In this document: in pieces, positions 37,931-48,190 of the stretch
Numbering within the stretch: position 1 is the first letter of the stretch
Layout of the letters: each line of letters begins with the position of its first letter
Origin: Salinivibrio kushneri
Lineage (GTDB): Bacteria > Pseudomonadota > Gammaproteobacteria > Enterobacterales > Vibrionaceae
NCBI RefSeq assembly: GCF_005280275.1
Contig: NZ_CP040021.1
Location: 1,389,001 to 1,453,000 of the forward strand
Length of the DNA stretch: 64,000 bases
Direction of reading: 5' to 3'
Program-made: the position numbers and the translations under genes
Notes under the pieces: model-generated
Told to the model about the DNA's origin: nothing
Database searches by the model: none
Seen by the model: the letters and a program-made list of their open reading frames with translations, nothing else

Positions 37931-37959
37931 AAAAAAGCGTCTACCGAGGCGCTTTTTTT
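37931..37959 (+). terminator. Rho-independent terminator of maeA
   Basis: AAAAGCG and CGCTTTT pair around a short inner stem, followed by seven T, 15 bp after the maeA stop. Confidence 0.85.
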
Positions 37960-38035
37960 GCTATTATTCCACCTACTTGCCCGCACACGTGACCCCGAGT
38001 GCGGCTTAATGCTCGCAAAGGTAATAAAACGCACC

Positions 38036-38707
38036 ATGGCTCTCCAGCGCCTTTTTCGTCAGGCGATTTTCACATTGATTGGGTTTACTGTGGTCACCGC
38101 TATCGTGATGGCTGCCAGTGATATCGCGATCACAGTTAACGCCAAAGGCCGGGTTTATCAACACGCTGAGACGCTACCCGCTCGGCAAGTCGGCTTGGTT
38201 CTGGGAACCAGCAAGTACATTGGTAAAACCCCCAATCCCTATTACACCTATCGGATTGAAGCGGCGGAGTCGTTATACCATGCAGGTAAGATTCAGCACC
38301 TTTTGCTCAGCGGCGACAACGCGCACCGCTCGTATAATGAGCCCTGGACGATGAAGCGAGATTTACGTCAAGCAGGGATCCCGGAAGAGACAATTCACCT
38401 AGACTATGCTGGCTTTCGAACGCTGGACTCTGTTGTCCGTGCGAAAACCGTTTTCAGTTTGGCGCGCTACACCGTGATCAGCCAACAGTTTCATTGCGAG
38501 CGTGCGTTGTTTCTCGCCGATGTAAACAATATTGATGCTATTTGTTACGCCGTACCGAGTCCGCAAGGCTGGGCAGGGGTCAAAATTCGCGCTAGGGAAG
38601 TATTAGCGAGAACCAAAGCGGTACTTGATAGCTTTATTCTCAACGTCAAACCTAAGTTTACCGGCCCCAAAGAGCCAATCAGTGGCGTCTCAACGTCGAA
38701 GGACTAA
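38036..38707 (+). CDS. sanA: SanA-like envelope protein (DUF218 domain)
   Basis: SanA affects envelope permeability to large antibiotics such as vancomycin. The 223-residue protein has one N-terminal membrane segment (about 10-30, AIFTLIGFTVVTAIVM). The DUF218 domain has VGLVLGTSKY, LLLSGDNAHRSYNEPWTMKRDL, YAGFRTLDSVVRA and FHCERALFLA, matching E. coli SanA block by block. I chose the ATG at 38036 to match the SanA N-terminus; in-frame starts at 37958 and 38009 are possible. It stands between maeA and the carboxylate transporter gene on the same strand. Confidence 0.88.
   Translation: MALQRLFRQAIFTLIGFTVVTAIVMAASDIAITVNAKGRVYQHAETLPARQVGLVLGTSKYIGKTPNPYYTYRIEAAESLYHAGKIQHLLLSGDNAHRSYNEPWTMKRDLRQAGIPEETIHLDYAGFRTLDSVVRAKTVFSLARYTVISQQFHCERALFLADVNNIDAICYAVPSPQGWAGVKIRAREVLARTKAVLDSFILNVKPKFTGPKEPISGVSTSKD
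38571..38578 (+). other. KOPS-like octamer, pointing away from dif
   Basis: GGGCAGGG matches the FtsK orienting octamer GGGNAGGG but points rightward, away from the dif at 475. It is inside sanA and may be chance. Confidence 0.25.
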
Positions 38708-38937
38708 CCCCAGTACCGACCAGTGCCGACCCAATCACAATTTTCACATTACTTTAATCATTTGTTTAAAAACCTGCCTGCAATCGATTAACACACTGAC
38801 TATTTAGGCGTATATTAGCCGTCGCTTGACGGCCAACTGCCACCCAAATAGCAGCAACCCTGTCCCTATCAAGCACCTAAAAACTCAAAGTAAAACATTA
38901 TAAAAACACTCAATAACGTTTAAGAAAAGGACGCCCT

Positions 38938-40308
38938 ATGGATGTGCAAACCCTTTCCTCCCGTGCGCCGGGGCTGGATAGAAAAGCGTGGATCTTGTTT
39001 GCTGACATTGCCCTGTTTTTCATCTTGTATAATACTCTGCCGTTTGAAACAGATGTCACAACCGGCCTGAGTCTACTGATATTCATTGCCGTGCTATGGC
39101 TGACTGAAGCGATTCATGTCAGCATCACCGCGATCCTGGTGCCCATTATGGCCGTCGCGCTTGGCGTGTTTGAAACACCCGCGGCGATGTCAAATTTCGC
39201 TAATCCCATCATTTTTCTCTTTCTCGGTGGCTTTGCCTTGGCAGCCGCGCTGCAGGCCCAAGGCCTCGATCAAGCCATCGCCAATAAAGTGCTCACGATT
39301 GCGCAGGGCAAAATGTCAGTGGCCGTGATGATGCTGTTTGGGGTCACCGCCGCCCTTTCCATGTGGATCAGTAACACCGCGACCACCGCCATGATGTTGC
39401 CATTGGTGTTAGGCATTTTACACAAGGTGAACAATCAAAAAGATCATGGCACTTATGTGTTTGTGCTCTTGGGTATTGCCTATTGCGCGAGCATCGGCGG
39501 CATAGCAACCATTGTCGGTAGTCCCCCTAATGCGATTGCAGCGGCTGAAGCCGGGCTTAGCTTCGCAGATTGGATGAAACTAGGCCTGCCTGTCACTCTG
39601 ATATTGCTCCCCGTCGCGGTTATCGTCTTGTATGCACTGACCAAGCCGAACCTTAACCACCGTTTTGAAGCGGATCAGCGTGACTTCACCTGGAGCACAC
39701 CTCGCGTGATCACGCTTGTGATTTTCGCACTGACCGTCAGCGCTTGGATTTTCAGTAAACCATTGAATGCCATGCTCGGTGGCCTGAGCAAATTTGACAC
39801 CATTGTGGCGTTATCTGCGATTGTCTTGCTGGGGGCGACGCGGGTTGTAAAATGGAAAGAAGTCGAAAAAACCGCTGACTGGGGCGTGCTGTTACTCTTC
39901 GGCGGCGGAATTTGCTTGAGCAATGTGCTCAAAGCAACCGGTACGAGTTTGTTTCTCGCCAACCACCTGAGCAATGCACTGACAGGATCTGGGCTATTTT
40001 TCACCATGCTAGGCGTGGTGGCATTCGTGATCTTCTTGACTGAGTTTGCGAGCAATACCGCCAGCGCCGCATTATTGGTACCGGTTTTTGCCACCATCGC
40101 CGAAGCATTGGGCGTGTCGCCAGTCGCACTTTCTGCGCTGATCGCGATTGCCGCGTCGTGTGCCTTTATGCTGCCCGTTGCCACGCCACCAAACGCCATT
40201 GTGTTTGGCTCAGGGCATATAGAGCAACGTGATATGATGCGTGTTGGCTTATATCTCAACATTGTTTGTATTGCGGTCTTGGCGATTTTCACTCGCCTAT
40301 TCTGGTAA
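38938..40308 (+). CDS. DASS (SLC13) family sodium/carboxylate symporter, VcINDY-like
   Basis: The 456-residue membrane protein has about eleven hydrophobic segments and the two Ser-Asn-Thr motifs of the DASS family: [14 protein letters not shown] and [14 protein letters not shown]. These bind sodium and the dicarboxylate in VcINDY. Other blocks are GSPPNAIA and [12 protein letters not shown], near the second binding half. The substrate is probably succinate, malate or a related acid. It lies two genes after maeA, whose substrate is malate. A strong terminator follows; a 230-bp upstream gap precedes it. Confidence 0.92.
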   Translation: MDVQTLSSRAPGLDRKAWILFADIALFFILYNTLPFETDVTTGLSLLIFIAVLWLTEAIHVSITAILVPIMAVALGVFETPAAMSNFANPIIFLFLGGFALAAALQAQGLDQAIANKVLTIAQGKMSVAVMMLFGVTAALSMWISNTATTAMMLPLVLGILHKVNNQKDHGTYVFVLLGIAYCASIGGIATIVGSPPNAIAAAEAGLSFADWMKLGLPVTLILLPVAVIVLYALTKPNLNHRFEADQRDFTWSTPRVITLVIFALTVSAWIFSKPLNAMLGGLSKFDTIVALSAIVLLGATRVVKWKEVEKTADWGVLLLFGGGICLSNVLKATGTSLFLANHLSNALTGSGLFFTMLGVVAFVIFLTEFASNTASAALLVPVFATIAEALGVSPVALSALIAIAASCAFMLPVATPPNAIVFGSGHIEQRDMMRVGLYLNIVCIAVLAIFTRLFW

Positions 40309-40317
40309 TCACTCTCC

Positions 40318-40350
40318 CACTACCTGGTGTTTGCGCCAGGTAGTGTTTTT
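40318..40350 (+). terminator. Rho-independent terminator of the carboxylate transporter
   Basis: CACTACCTGG and CCAGGTAGTG form a perfect 10-bp stem with an 8-nt loop, followed by TTTTT, 9 bp after the stop. Confidence 0.95.
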
Positions 40351-40431
40351 CACGCCTTATCGACCATCAAAATTGTTTCATCCGAGTTTCAGGTTTACAC
40401 TAGCGCCACGCTAAACAACCCGTAACTAACT

Positions 40432-41514
40432 ATGGCATTTGCAGAAATTACAGGCTGGGGGAAGTGTCTTCCGCCCGCGGTGTTGAGCAATGACGATCTC
40501 AGCACAATTTTAGAGACCAATGATGAATGGATTCGCTCACGCACAGGCATTGAAGCACGCCGAGTGAGTCATGTCGAAACCTCTGAGCTCGCCACTGTTG
40601 CCGCCCAACGCGCGTTAGCGACAGCAGGGATTGAAGCAAGCCAGCTCGATCTGTTGATTGTAGCGACCTGCTCACCAGATACCCTGATCCCTAATATTGC
40701 CTCCAAAGTGCAAGGCAACTTGGGGGCACTTCGTGCCGCGGCATTTGATATGAATGCTGCTTGTACCGGTTTTTTATACGGGTTAGAGACCGCAACCAAG
40801 ATGCTCCAAGCTGGCCATTATCAGCATGCACTCATTATCGGCGCAGAGCATTTAACCTGGTATTTGGATTGGAGCAAACGCGATACCGCCGTGCTATTTG
40901 GTGATGGTGCCGGCGCCGTCGTGGTAAGCAAAAGCGAGCAGGAAGTGGGGTTACTTGATGCACAACTTGGTTGCGACCCAGCAGGCCGTGACGTGTTAGC
41001 GATCCCCGCTTTCGGGACGGCAATGGATCGCTTCGACCCGGATAATGGCTATTTTGCGTTTGATTTTATCGGCCGTGATATTTTTAAGCGTGCGGTCAAA
41101 GGCATGGGATCAGCGGCAAATCAGGTATTAACACGGAATCAGCTCAACGCCGACGGTATTGATCTGGTCGTGCCGCATCAAGCCAACAAACGGATTATCG
41201 AAACCTTATGTGAGCACGCTGGCATCGAGTTAGACAAGGCGTTTATTAATATCCAGCGCTATGGCAATACCTCAGCAGCCACCATCCCTATCGCCTTGTG
41301 CGAAGCGGTTGAGCAAGGGGCCGTTAAGCCAAATAGCCAGCTGCTCACCGCGGCATTTGGCGCTGGCCTGACATGGGGCGCAGGATTAATCCGTTGGGGC
41401 GAGCGTACAACACCGATCGCCGAGTCTGATGCGGCGTTACCGCCAACGGACAAAACGGCACTTGAGTTACTCGACAACGCCATCCGCCATTGTCAGAACA
41501 AAAAACCAGAATAA
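40432..41514 (+). CDS. 3-oxoacyl-ACP synthase III (KAS III) family protein, FabH-like
   Basis: The 360-residue protein is a KAS III-type condensing enzyme with the full triad: Cys111 in [11 protein letters not shown], His249 in [10 protein letters not shown] and Asn279 in [11 protein letters not shown]. It is longer than E. coli FabH (317 aa) by a C-terminal tail of about 30 residues. It is not next to the fab cluster where the housekeeping fabH sits, so it is probably a second KAS III. The family includes FabH that starts fatty acid synthesis and relatives acting on longer acyl chains; which reaction applies is unknown. It is convergent with nagK across a shared terminator. Confidence 0.88.
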   Translation: MAFAEITGWGKCLPPAVLSNDDLSTILETNDEWIRSRTGIEARRVSHVETSELATVAAQRALATAGIEASQLDLLIVATCSPDTLIPNIASKVQGNLGALRAAAFDMNAACTGFLYGLETATKMLQAGHYQHALIIGAEHLTWYLDWSKRDTAVLFGDGAGAVVVSKSEQEVGLLDAQLGCDPAGRDVLAIPAFGTAMDRFDPDNGYFAFDFIGRDIFKRAVKGMGSAANQVLTRNQLNADGIDLVVPHQANKRIIETLCEHAGIELDKAFINIQRYGNTSAATIPIALCEAVEQGAVKPNSQLLTAAFGAGLTWGAGLIRWGERTTPIAESDAALPPTDKTALELLDNAIRHCQNKKPE

Positions 41515-41524
41515 AATCGCTCAC

Positions 41525-41551
41525 ACAAAGCCGACGTTCGTCGGCTTTGTT
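41525..41551. terminator. Bidirectional terminator between fabH-like gene and nagK
   Basis: ACAAAGCCGAC-GTTC-GTCGGCTTTGT is a perfect 11-bp stem lying between the two convergent stops. Confidence 0.9.
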
Positions 41552-41558
41552 ATTGGCA

Positions 41559-42461
41559 TCAGGTTAAATGTAAGAAGGCAGCGCCACGCACCCCTCCCGC
41601 ATCACCGTGCTGCGCTTTCACAATATCAGGGGCGTTAGCCGCAGACAGCAGATGTGCCGGTAAGCGCTCAGGCATCGCTTGATACAGCTCATCAAAGTTA
41701 GAGAGACCGCCACCAAGCACGACCATGTCTGGATCAAACGCGGTTAACACGCCTCCCAGTGCCATGGCTAATACATCAAAAAAGCAGTCAACAAATGCCA
41801 CCGCATCCGGCTCACCTTGGCGATACTGTTCGATGATTTCGATCGCTGACAACGGCTGATAAAAGTGAGCATAAAGCTGTTCAAACCCACGCCCAGATAA
41901 ATAATTGTCCAGGCAGCCTTTATTGCCACAGCCACAGTCAAACATCGGCGGTTTATCCCCCAACCGTAACCAGGCATCAATCGGCATACGCATGTGCCCG
42001 ACTTCGCCTGCCATTTGGTTTTTACCATTAATGACCTTGCCATTGATCACTAATCCACCACCGAAGCCGGTGCCCAAAATTAACCCTAGAACGGTTTTTG
42101 CCGATTGCGCTTGCACATCCCATGCTTCCGACAACGCAAAACAATTGGCGTCATTGCTAATCCGCACTTCTCGCCCCACACGTGCTTGTAAATCATCTCG
42201 CAACGACTGTCCATTTGCCGCGGGAACATTGACCGTCAGCACCGTGCCATCTTCTGCTTGAGAGCCAGGGATACCAATACCAATGGTTCCTTTTTGCCCT
42301 AGCTCCGCATCATACTTTTCCACCAACCGCACTAATGTGTCGATTAAGGCAGGGTAATCTTGCGTTGGGGTTGGGTGACGCTCGGTCGCGACACGATTGA
42401 GTTGTTTATCGAAGGCACCAAATTCAATTTTCGTGCCGCCCACATCAAAGCCGTAATACAT
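41559..42461 (-). CDS. nagK: N-acetyl-D-glucosamine kinase NagK
   Basis: NagK phosphorylates free N-acetylglucosamine, from murein or chitin turnover, to GlcNAc-6-phosphate. The 300-residue ROK-family protein has the ATP-binding [17 protein letters not shown], substrate motif [29 protein letters not shown] and the zinc-site [15 protein letters not shown]. It ends [16 protein letters not shown], nearly as in E. coli NagK (303 aa). It stands alone on the minus strand, ahead of tapT by 107 bp in gene order. Confidence 0.95.
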   Translation of the reverse strand: MYYGFDVGGTKIEFGAFDKQLNRVATERHPTPTQDYPALIDTLVRLVEKYDAELGQKGTIGIGIPGSQAEDGTVLTVNVPAANGQSLRDDLQARVGREVRISNDANCFALSEAWDVQAQSAKTVLGLILGTGFGGGLVINGKVINGKNQMAGEVGHMRMPIDAWLRLGDKPPMFDCGCGNKGCLDNYLSGRGFEQLYAHFYQPLSAIEIIEQYRQGEPDAVAFVDCFFDVLAMALGGVLTAFDPDMVVLGGGLSNFDELYQAMPERLPAHLLSAANAPDIVKAQHGDAGGVRGAAFLHLT

Positions 42462-42568
42462 GGCTGAGCCACCTTAAATTGTCGTTATTTAACTAGATTA
42501 TTCAGCAAAACAAGGCAAAAGTCCGTGATTTGCCCCAAGTTTCGTTGTTTTCCAACCAGACTTTTCAC

Positions 42569-43318
42569 TCAGGTGTCGACATTTTTCGCCAGCGTTTGGA
42601 CATCAAGCAAGCGCGTCAGCGCATTGTCTTCTGCAAGGTGTTGTTGTCGTTTGCCTGCTAAGTATCGCTCACGAAAGACATCGAACCATTGGTTTAAGTA
42701 CTCTGCCGCCTTGCGCTCTTGATTCACGGCAAGCACTTCTGCAGCCACTTCTGCTGTTGCCAGTTGATTTTCACCGTGAGCATCGCGCACGCGATAACGA
42801 GATAATGCCTGAGGCTCGATGCTTAAAACCGGAAAGTGATCAAGCCAAGGGCTTTTGCGAAAGATTTTTTTCGCCTCCCGCCAGGTACCGTCAATGATGA
42901 TAAATAGCGGCCGCTTCGCGTTATCATGGAGACGTGCTGGTGAGGTCATGCGCGTCGGGGTCGTGTACTGAGCAGGAAAGACCACATACGGTTGAAAAGC
43001 TGAGCGGGATAACAACGCCAGCATGTCAGGATCAGGGTGCGTGCGAGACCAGATAAAGGCGTAGGTATCGGCCACGCAGTCAGCAATCAAACGTCCTGTG
43101 TTACTCGGTTTTAGTACCTCGTCGTCGTACATCAGTAACATGAACGCAGCATGGGTCTGGCGGGCGGCACGGTAATCACACACACAGAAATGACGAACTA
43201 ACATACATGCTGAACAGCGGTCTACACCAGCGCCACGTGCGCGATAGGGACGCGTTGCACGTGCCAAACGGGCGGAGTAAAGCTGATGAATAGCGTGACG
43301 CGGAGCGGATGGGGACAT
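42569..43318 (-). CDS. tapT: tRNA-uridine aminocarboxypropyltransferase TapT (DTW domain)
   Basis: TapT makes acp3U at position 47 of tRNAs. The 249-residue protein has the DTW domain: a zinc-binding region CSACMLVRHFCVCD (about residues 36-49) and the name motif in IIDGTWREAKKI. The block FPAQYTTP and the ending QQHLAEDNA also fit the family. I chose the ATG at 43318; an in-frame TTG at 43339 is less likely. It lies between nagK and the DUF3802 gene on the same strand. Confidence 0.9.
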   Translation of the reverse strand: MSPSAPRHAIHQLYSARLARATRPYRARGAGVDRCSACMLVRHFCVCDYRAARQTHAAFMLLMYDDEVLKPSNTGRLIADCVADTYAFIWSRTHPDPDMLALLSRSAFQPYVVFPAQYTTPTRMTSPARLHDNAKRPLFIIIDGTWREAKKIFRKSPWLDHFPVLSIEPQALSRYRVRDAHGENQLATAEVAAEVLAVNQERKAAEYLNQWFDVFRERYLAGKRQQHLAEDNALTRLLDVQTLAKNVDT

Positions 43319-43440
43319 GGTAAAATCTAAGGTTGTCAATGGGCCGTCTAGTATACCGACCTGAGCTTAGCTGTCAGTCTCGATCGCTCACAATCGTACA
43401 AGGGGTATACAGGCATTAGACGGTTACCGTCAGGGGGTCA

Positions 43441-43785
43441 CTAGCGTAGCTCGACCATGGCACCATCGAACAGGTTTTTCACCAGGGCAACGTACTCTTC
43501 GAGAAAGCCAACCTGCTCGGCGGTGACTGGTTGCTCCCAGCGACCCGCCAGCACTTCTTCCATATCTTCCACTACACGGTCTGCCTCTCGCAATATGGTG
43601 AAGCGCAATGCAGACGAAAGCCCAGGATTTTGCTCGCAAATGGTCATAATGTTAGAGGCGACTAGATCGTGCACAATATCCGCAACGGTATCATCGCCAA
43701 TGGCTTCACCCGGTTTTTCAAACACAGAGAGATTAAACGCAAAATGTTCGATCAGTGCTTGATACCCGTCTGAATCTACTACCAT
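43441..43785 (-). CDS. DUF3802 family protein
   Basis: The 114-residue acidic, helical protein begins MVVDSDGYQALIEHFAFNLSVFE and contains IMTICEQNPGLSSALRFTILREADRVVEDMEEVLAG. These blocks match my memory of DUF3802, which is found in vibrios and relatives and has no known function. No membrane segment or signal peptide is seen. It is divergent from the hybrid kinase gene across a 350-bp gap, and 122 bp upstream of tapT on the same strand. Confidence 0.8.
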   Translation of the reverse strand: MVVDSDGYQALIEHFAFNLSVFEKPGEAIGDDTVADIVHDLVASNIMTICEQNPGLSSALRFTILREADRVVEDMEEVLAGRWEQPVTAEQVGFLEEYVALVKNLFDGAMVELR

Positions 43786-44135
43786 GATTACTTGTCCTTA
43801 GACTGTTCAACTATCGTTATTGTATCGTGCCCGTCGGCTATTTGCGCCTCTTGAAGGCGAAATTAGAAAGCGAGTCACGCTTCGCAGTGCTTAGCGTACT
43901 GTATACTATAAACTAACCATCGTACTATGACACGATGGCTGCTCTCACCGCCCCTCCCTTTCATTCTAGCTCGAGCAAGGAGAGAGCAGAGCGGCAAGGC
44001 CAAATCATACAAACGACTGACGCCAGTCTCTTTGCAGTATAGTCTGGCTTCACCGTGATGAAAGCAAACAACACAACGCGCAATTTAACACGGATCACGC
44101 CCAAATCAATCGTTGACAAGGATGTAGGAATCGTC
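43786..44135. other. 350-bp gap with promoter-like element and inverted repeat
   Basis: It holds the divergent promoters of the DUF3802 and hybrid-kinase genes. TATACT at 43902-43907 could be a -10 box for the kinase. Right after it CCATCGT (43917-43923) and ACGATGG (43932-43938) form a perfect 7-bp inverted repeat with an 8-bp spacer, suitable for a repressor or a leader hairpin. Confidence 0.45.
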
Positions 44136-47100
44136 ATGAAGGTAAATCGCCCTCGCCCATTTGGTAAGAGTATCGTCAGCAAGATTGGGTTGATTATGAC
44201 CTTCATCACCTTGATGGTGTTGGGCCTGTCAGTCTCGAGCTACATCATGCAAGATCGGGTTAACCGCGATGTCGGCCGCGCCACTCATCAAGAAATCCCG
44301 AGCGCGATCATCACCATGCGCATGCAACGGGCCGCCAGTGATATGAATGCCAGCATGCTCAAATATGTCATGGGCCGTCATGAATCGCTCGCCGTTTTTT
44401 TAGAAAGTCAGCAAGATTTTGAGCAATTACTGGCGCGCCTTCGTGAGGTAAAACCCGACGCAGAGCAGCGGCTTTCCTTGATCAGCCAGCTTTATGAGCG
44501 CTTCCAGCGTATCGCTCATCAAAAAGTCTTAACGGAGTTTGATCCCGTCGCTGAGCAATGGGCGCGTAAACAGGTGATGCGGCTATCCATTGATGTGGTT
44601 CGCCCTATCGATAACTTGATTGCCGAATTAAAAGCCTCACAAGCGCTGACACAGCCTGATAACCTTGCCGTGTTGCAATACCTTGATGAACTGGTGGATG
44701 AAAATGGCGATATGCTGACTGAGCTTAATCAGTATTTAGATGGGCGAAAAAGTAGCCGACAGCGCTTTATGGAGGATATGGCAACCTTTGAGCGCTATCT
44801 TTCCTTGACGCAGTTCGAGATCAATCACCCTGACTCACTCAACAAACTGTCGAGCATCCGCCACCATTTCACCAGTTTAAAGCGCAGTGGTATCGCTATT
44901 TTTAACAACTATCAACCCAGTGCCAAAGTCGCCGCCATGACCGCAGTGCGAACCTTGAGTGACCAAGAATACCAGGCGCTTGAGGATGCGCTCTCTACGT
45001 TCGCACAAGAGACAGGAAAAGTGGTAACCCGGTCTATGGTTGATTTACGTGCAATACTCCACTCAAATCAACTCAACCTTGGCTATTTACTGATTTTTAT
45101 CTTGTTCGTTAGTGGCGCGATGTACTTTTATATTTACCGCACATTCACTCAGCCGATTGCCAAACTCGCCGACTCCATGCAGCGCCTTGTGGCTGGCGAC
45201 ATGACGCCCCCGGCCCGCAATTTTCAAGATCGGACGGATGAAGTCGGCAAAATCGCTAATGGGTTAGTCATATTCCGCGCGCATATTATTTCTCGTAACC
45301 AAGCACGCGAACAGTTAATGGCCGAAAAAGAGCGCGCCGAAAGCGCATCACGTGCGAAAGCGCAATTTCTTGCGACCATGAGTCACGAAATCCGCACGCC
45401 AATGAATGGCGTGATTGGGATGCTCGATATGCTTCGTCGCTCGTCGTTAACGCCCTCTCAATATAGCCTGACGAGTACGGTGCGTGAATCCGCCCTTTCT
45501 TTGCTCTCCATCATTAACGACATCCTCGACTTTTCTCGCACCGAGGCCGGAAAGCTGCAATTTGAACGCGTCACCTTTTCTTTATCCGACACCGTAGAGC
45601 AAGTGATGGACACCCTCAGCCATCAAGCCAACAAGCGAAAGGTGACACTGTCACTATTTATTAATCCTGACCTCCCCGAACAACTGGTGGGCGATCCCAA
45701 CCGATTAAAGCAGATACTGTATAATCTTGTTGGCAATGCGATTAAGTTCTCCGGCGGCCAGCATCGTCAACCCGGTTTTGTCGCTGTCAATATTGACGCG
45801 ATGGATAACCAAGACGCGCAAAAAGCCCAGCTGGAGTTTACCATCACCGATAACGGCATCGGCATTGCGCCTGATAAAGTCGACACCATCTTTCAGCCAT
45901 TCAGTCAGGCGGAGTCGTCGACCACCCGTGAGTTTGGTGGCTCTGGGCTTGGCTTAGCCATTTGTAAGAATATTATCGATCTCCTCGGCGGTGATATTGA
46001 CATTGAGAGTGAGCTGGGAGTCGGCACACGATTTACCGTGCGTATCAGTTATACGGTGAATCCATTAGCAGAGCCTGAAGATTTACCGATTACTCGCGAG
46101 CAGGCGCAACAATTATCGGTTGAAGTGGATATTCCTCAAGACGCACTCAATCACGCAGTGTGCCGCTATCTGGCGCACTTGGATATCGCTTATCACCATG
46201 GCTCAGCACCGTCTAACGCAGAAAAGCAACCGACGAAGCACCGATTATTGATAACCACCCACACCGAGCCAAGCACATTAATCACTGAACGCGCTGTCGA
46301 GCATGTGATTGCACTCAAACATACCTTATCGCTAGCAACCCACCCTGATAAACGCATCGTCGAGCTGTTTGCCTCGCCATTAACCTATCGTCGTCTGGTC
46401 CACGGTCTACGCGTCTGCCTCGGGCTTGAGAGCCCTGATATCAGCATGTTAGCGGAATCTGACGCAATGCTACCTCTTCCCGACGAGGCAGACGCCAAAA
46501 CATGCGAGCCGGAACGCACTCGTGGATGTATTTTAGTGGCAGAAGACAACCCCACTAACCAACAGGTGCTGACTCAGCAACTCCATTACCTCGGCTATGA
46601 GGTGGTGATGGCGGATGATGGTAACCAGGCACTCGCGGCATATCAGAACCATCAGGTAGATCTTGTCCTCACCGACTGCCATATGCCCAATAAGGATGGT
46701 TATGCGCTCACCGCCGCTTTACGCGAGATCCAAGGTGCATCGGGTTGGGTACCTATTATCGCCATTACCGCCAATGCGCTCAGTGGTGAACAAGCGCGGT
46801 GTTTTGAGGCAGGCATGGACGATTACATTACCAAGCCCATTGAGCTGGATCCGCTTGACGAACGCTTAACCTATTGGATTAACCGTCCTCACACCACGAC
46901 AAGTTCGACACCCCCCCCTGTGACAGCCAGCGCCGAAGAGCCACATGTACTTGATCCAACGGTGGTTGAGCGCTTATATGGCGGGCAGCAACAGGCCTAT
47001 CAAGATATTGTCGATGTTTTCCTTAAACGTAGCGTCCCTAGCCTACGCGCCCTCGCGCAATCGCAACCGCCTTTTGAACATTGGCAAGCATTAAAAGAGG

Positions 47101-47279
47101 CCGCACACAAACAAAAATCTGCCGCAGGCAGTATTGGTGCAACAGCCCTTCATCAAGCCTGCCTTGAGGCCGAGCAAGCCGCTAACCAGCAGCAAACAGA
47201 GGGACTCATTCAGGCACTAACTCGTATCAACACCGCACTGGATCAGTTGCTAGCGGTACTACCTCGCGCCTCTCAATGA
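44136..47279 (+). CDS. Hybrid sensor histidine kinase with receiver and HPt domains
   Basis: The protein has about 1047 residues in TorS/EvgS-like order. Membrane segments lie near residues 15-38 and 315-340, flanking a helical periplasmic sensor of about 275 residues, and HAMP follows (about 340-395). The kinase has His417 in MSHEIRTPMNG and ATPase boxes NLVGNAIKFS, DNGIGIAP and GGSGLGLAI. After a degenerate receiver-like stretch comes a true receiver with Asp847 in LVLTDCHMPNKDGY, and an HPt domain with His991 in AAHKQKSAAGSIGA. I chose the ATG at 44136, which has GGA six bases upstream. No cognate regulator is adjacent. A matS site lies within it. Confidence 0.88.
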   Translation: MKVNRPRPFGKSIVSKIGLIMTFITLMVLGLSVSSYIMQDRVNRDVGRATHQEIPSAIITMRMQRAASDMNASMLKYVMGRHESLAVFLESQQDFEQLLARLREVKPDAEQRLSLISQLYERFQRIAHQKVLTEFDPVAEQWARKQVMRLSIDVVRPIDNLIAELKASQALTQPDNLAVLQYLDELVDENGDMLTELNQYLDGRKSSRQRFMEDMATFERYLSLTQFEINHPDSLNKLSSIRHHFTSLKRSGIAIFNNYQPSAKVAAMTAVRTLSDQEYQALEDALSTFAQETGKVVTRSMVDLRAILHSNQLNLGYLLIFILFVSGAMYFYIYRTFTQPIAKLADSMQRLVAGDMTPPARNFQDRTDEVGKIANGLVIFRAHIISRNQAREQLMAEKERAESASRAKAQFLATMSHEIRTPMNGVIGMLDMLRRSSLTPSQYSLTSTVRESALSLLSIINDILDFSRTEAGKLQFERVTFSLSDTVEQVMDTLSHQANKRKVTLSLFINPDLPEQLVGDPNRLKQILYNLVGNAIKFSGGQHRQPGFVAVNIDAMDNQDAQKAQLEFTITDNGIGIAPDKVDTIFQPFSQAESSTTREFGGSGLGLAICKNIIDLLGGDIDIESELGVGTRFTVRISYTVNPLAEPEDLPITREQAQQLSVEVDIPQDALNHAVCRYLAHLDIAYHHGSAPSNAEKQPTKHRLLITTHTEPSTLITERAVEHVIALKHTLSLATHPDKRIVELFASPLTYRRLVHGLRVCLGLESPDISMLAESDAMLPLPDEADAKTCEPERTRGCILVAEDNPTNQQVLTQQLHYLGYEVVMADDGNQALAAYQNHQVDLVLTDCHMPNKDGYALTAALREIQGASGWVPIIAITANALSGEQARCFEAGMDDYITKPIELDPLDERLTYWINRPHTTTSSTPPPVTASAEEPHVLDPTVVERLYGGQQQAYQDIVDVFLKRSVPSLRALAQSQPPFEHWQALKEAAHKQKSAAGSIGATALHQACLEAEQAANQQQTEGLIQALTRINTALDQLLAVLPRASQ
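45642..45654. other. matS site, inside the hybrid kinase gene
   Basis: GTGACACTGTCAC is an exact match to GTGACRNYGTCAC. Confidence 0.8.
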
Positions 47280-47407
47280 TCGAATAGGCGCAATCACAGA
47301 CGGATGAATGTGATCCCTTATCCGGATATCCAGAAAATCGGTGTACAAATTGCGCAATCCAGTGCCACACTGACAGTAAGTGTTATCAACCATGACGGTA
47401 GTGAATA

Positions 47408-48094
47408 ATGAGAAAAACCAAAGTAGTCACCTCCGAGGACATTCTGCTCAAACTGTGTCAGTCCGCCACGGCAGTATTAACCAAAGCGACTGACTCTCCC
47501 GTGCACCATGCTGCAATGGTACAAAAGATTGCCAAAACCAGTCTCAAGCCTGACCTCGGCTGTTTTGTGCTGTTTGATGGTGGCTTCTCTGGGCTTGTTG
47601 TGATCAACTTTTCCTCCGCCGCGGCGTTAGAAATCTACCGCAATTACATGCAGCATATGGGGATCCCCGAAGAAGAGTTGGCCAGCTTACACACCGCAGA
47701 TGAAGTGGGTGATGTGCTCGGTGAACTCATGAACCAGATTATTGGCGATTTCACCGGCAAGATTAAGCGCTCAATCCAAACCTCGATCACCCAAAACCAA
47801 CCGAAGATGATGGCGGTTAACAAAAATCTTACCGTGTCAGTCGATAGCAACATCGACAAGCCACAGGCGCGCCGCGTGAGCTTTACCACTGAGCACAACA
47901 ATATCTTCTATCTTGAGCTTGCCATGGAACGTACCGAATTTATCCAGCTTCAAGACTTTGAAGAAGGGGAAGAAGTTGATCCTGATTCCATTCTGGAAGC
48001 AGAAACGGTTCGCCAATTAGAAGAAAAGTCTAACGACAAAAGCGATAAAAAAGATAGCGGTAGCAACGATTTACTTGATGAGCTAGGGATTTAA
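47408..48094 (+). CDS. DUF3334 family protein with CheX-like core
   Basis: The 228-residue protein matches my memory of DUF3334, a vibrio family. Its middle part (FDGGFSGLVVINFSSAAALEIYRN, then TADEVGDVLGELMNQIIGDF) has the E-x-x-N pattern of the CheC/CheX fold, which includes phosphatases of response regulators. The C-terminal 30 residues are charged and end NDLLDELGI. It follows the hybrid kinase by 128 bp on the same strand. A role in the same signalling chain is possible but only inferred. A terminator lies downstream. Confidence 0.75.
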   Translation: MRKTKVVTSEDILLKLCQSATAVLTKATDSPVHHAAMVQKIAKTSLKPDLGCFVLFDGGFSGLVVINFSSAAALEIYRNYMQHMGIPEEELASLHTADEVGDVLGELMNQIIGDFTGKIKRSIQTSITQNQPKMMAVNKNLTVSVDSNIDKPQARRVSFTTEHNNIFYLELAMERTEFIQLQDFEEGEEVDPDSILEAETVRQLEEKSNDKSDKKDSGSNDLLDELGI

Positions 48095-48153
48095 CCTCTC
48101 CCTCTTTTGACTTTAGCTAAGACAGAAACACGAGTGACTCGCGAGTTATCATA

Positions 48154-48190
48154 GCCTCTCGGCAACGATCCGAGTGGCTTGTGTTTTCTT
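48154..48190 (+). terminator. Probable terminator of the DUF3334 gene
   Basis: GCCTCTCGG and CCGAGTGGC pair with one mismatch around a CAACGAT loop, followed by a T-rich tract. Confidence 0.7.

Noticed and set aside
39675-40292. 205-codon antisense frame in the carboxylate transporter gene
   Set aside because: The sense strand encodes conserved SNT motifs here; the antisense product resembles nothing.
43902-43938. A confident promoter plus operator for the hybrid kinase
   Set aside because: The -10 box has no good -35 partner; reported only as a tentative element.
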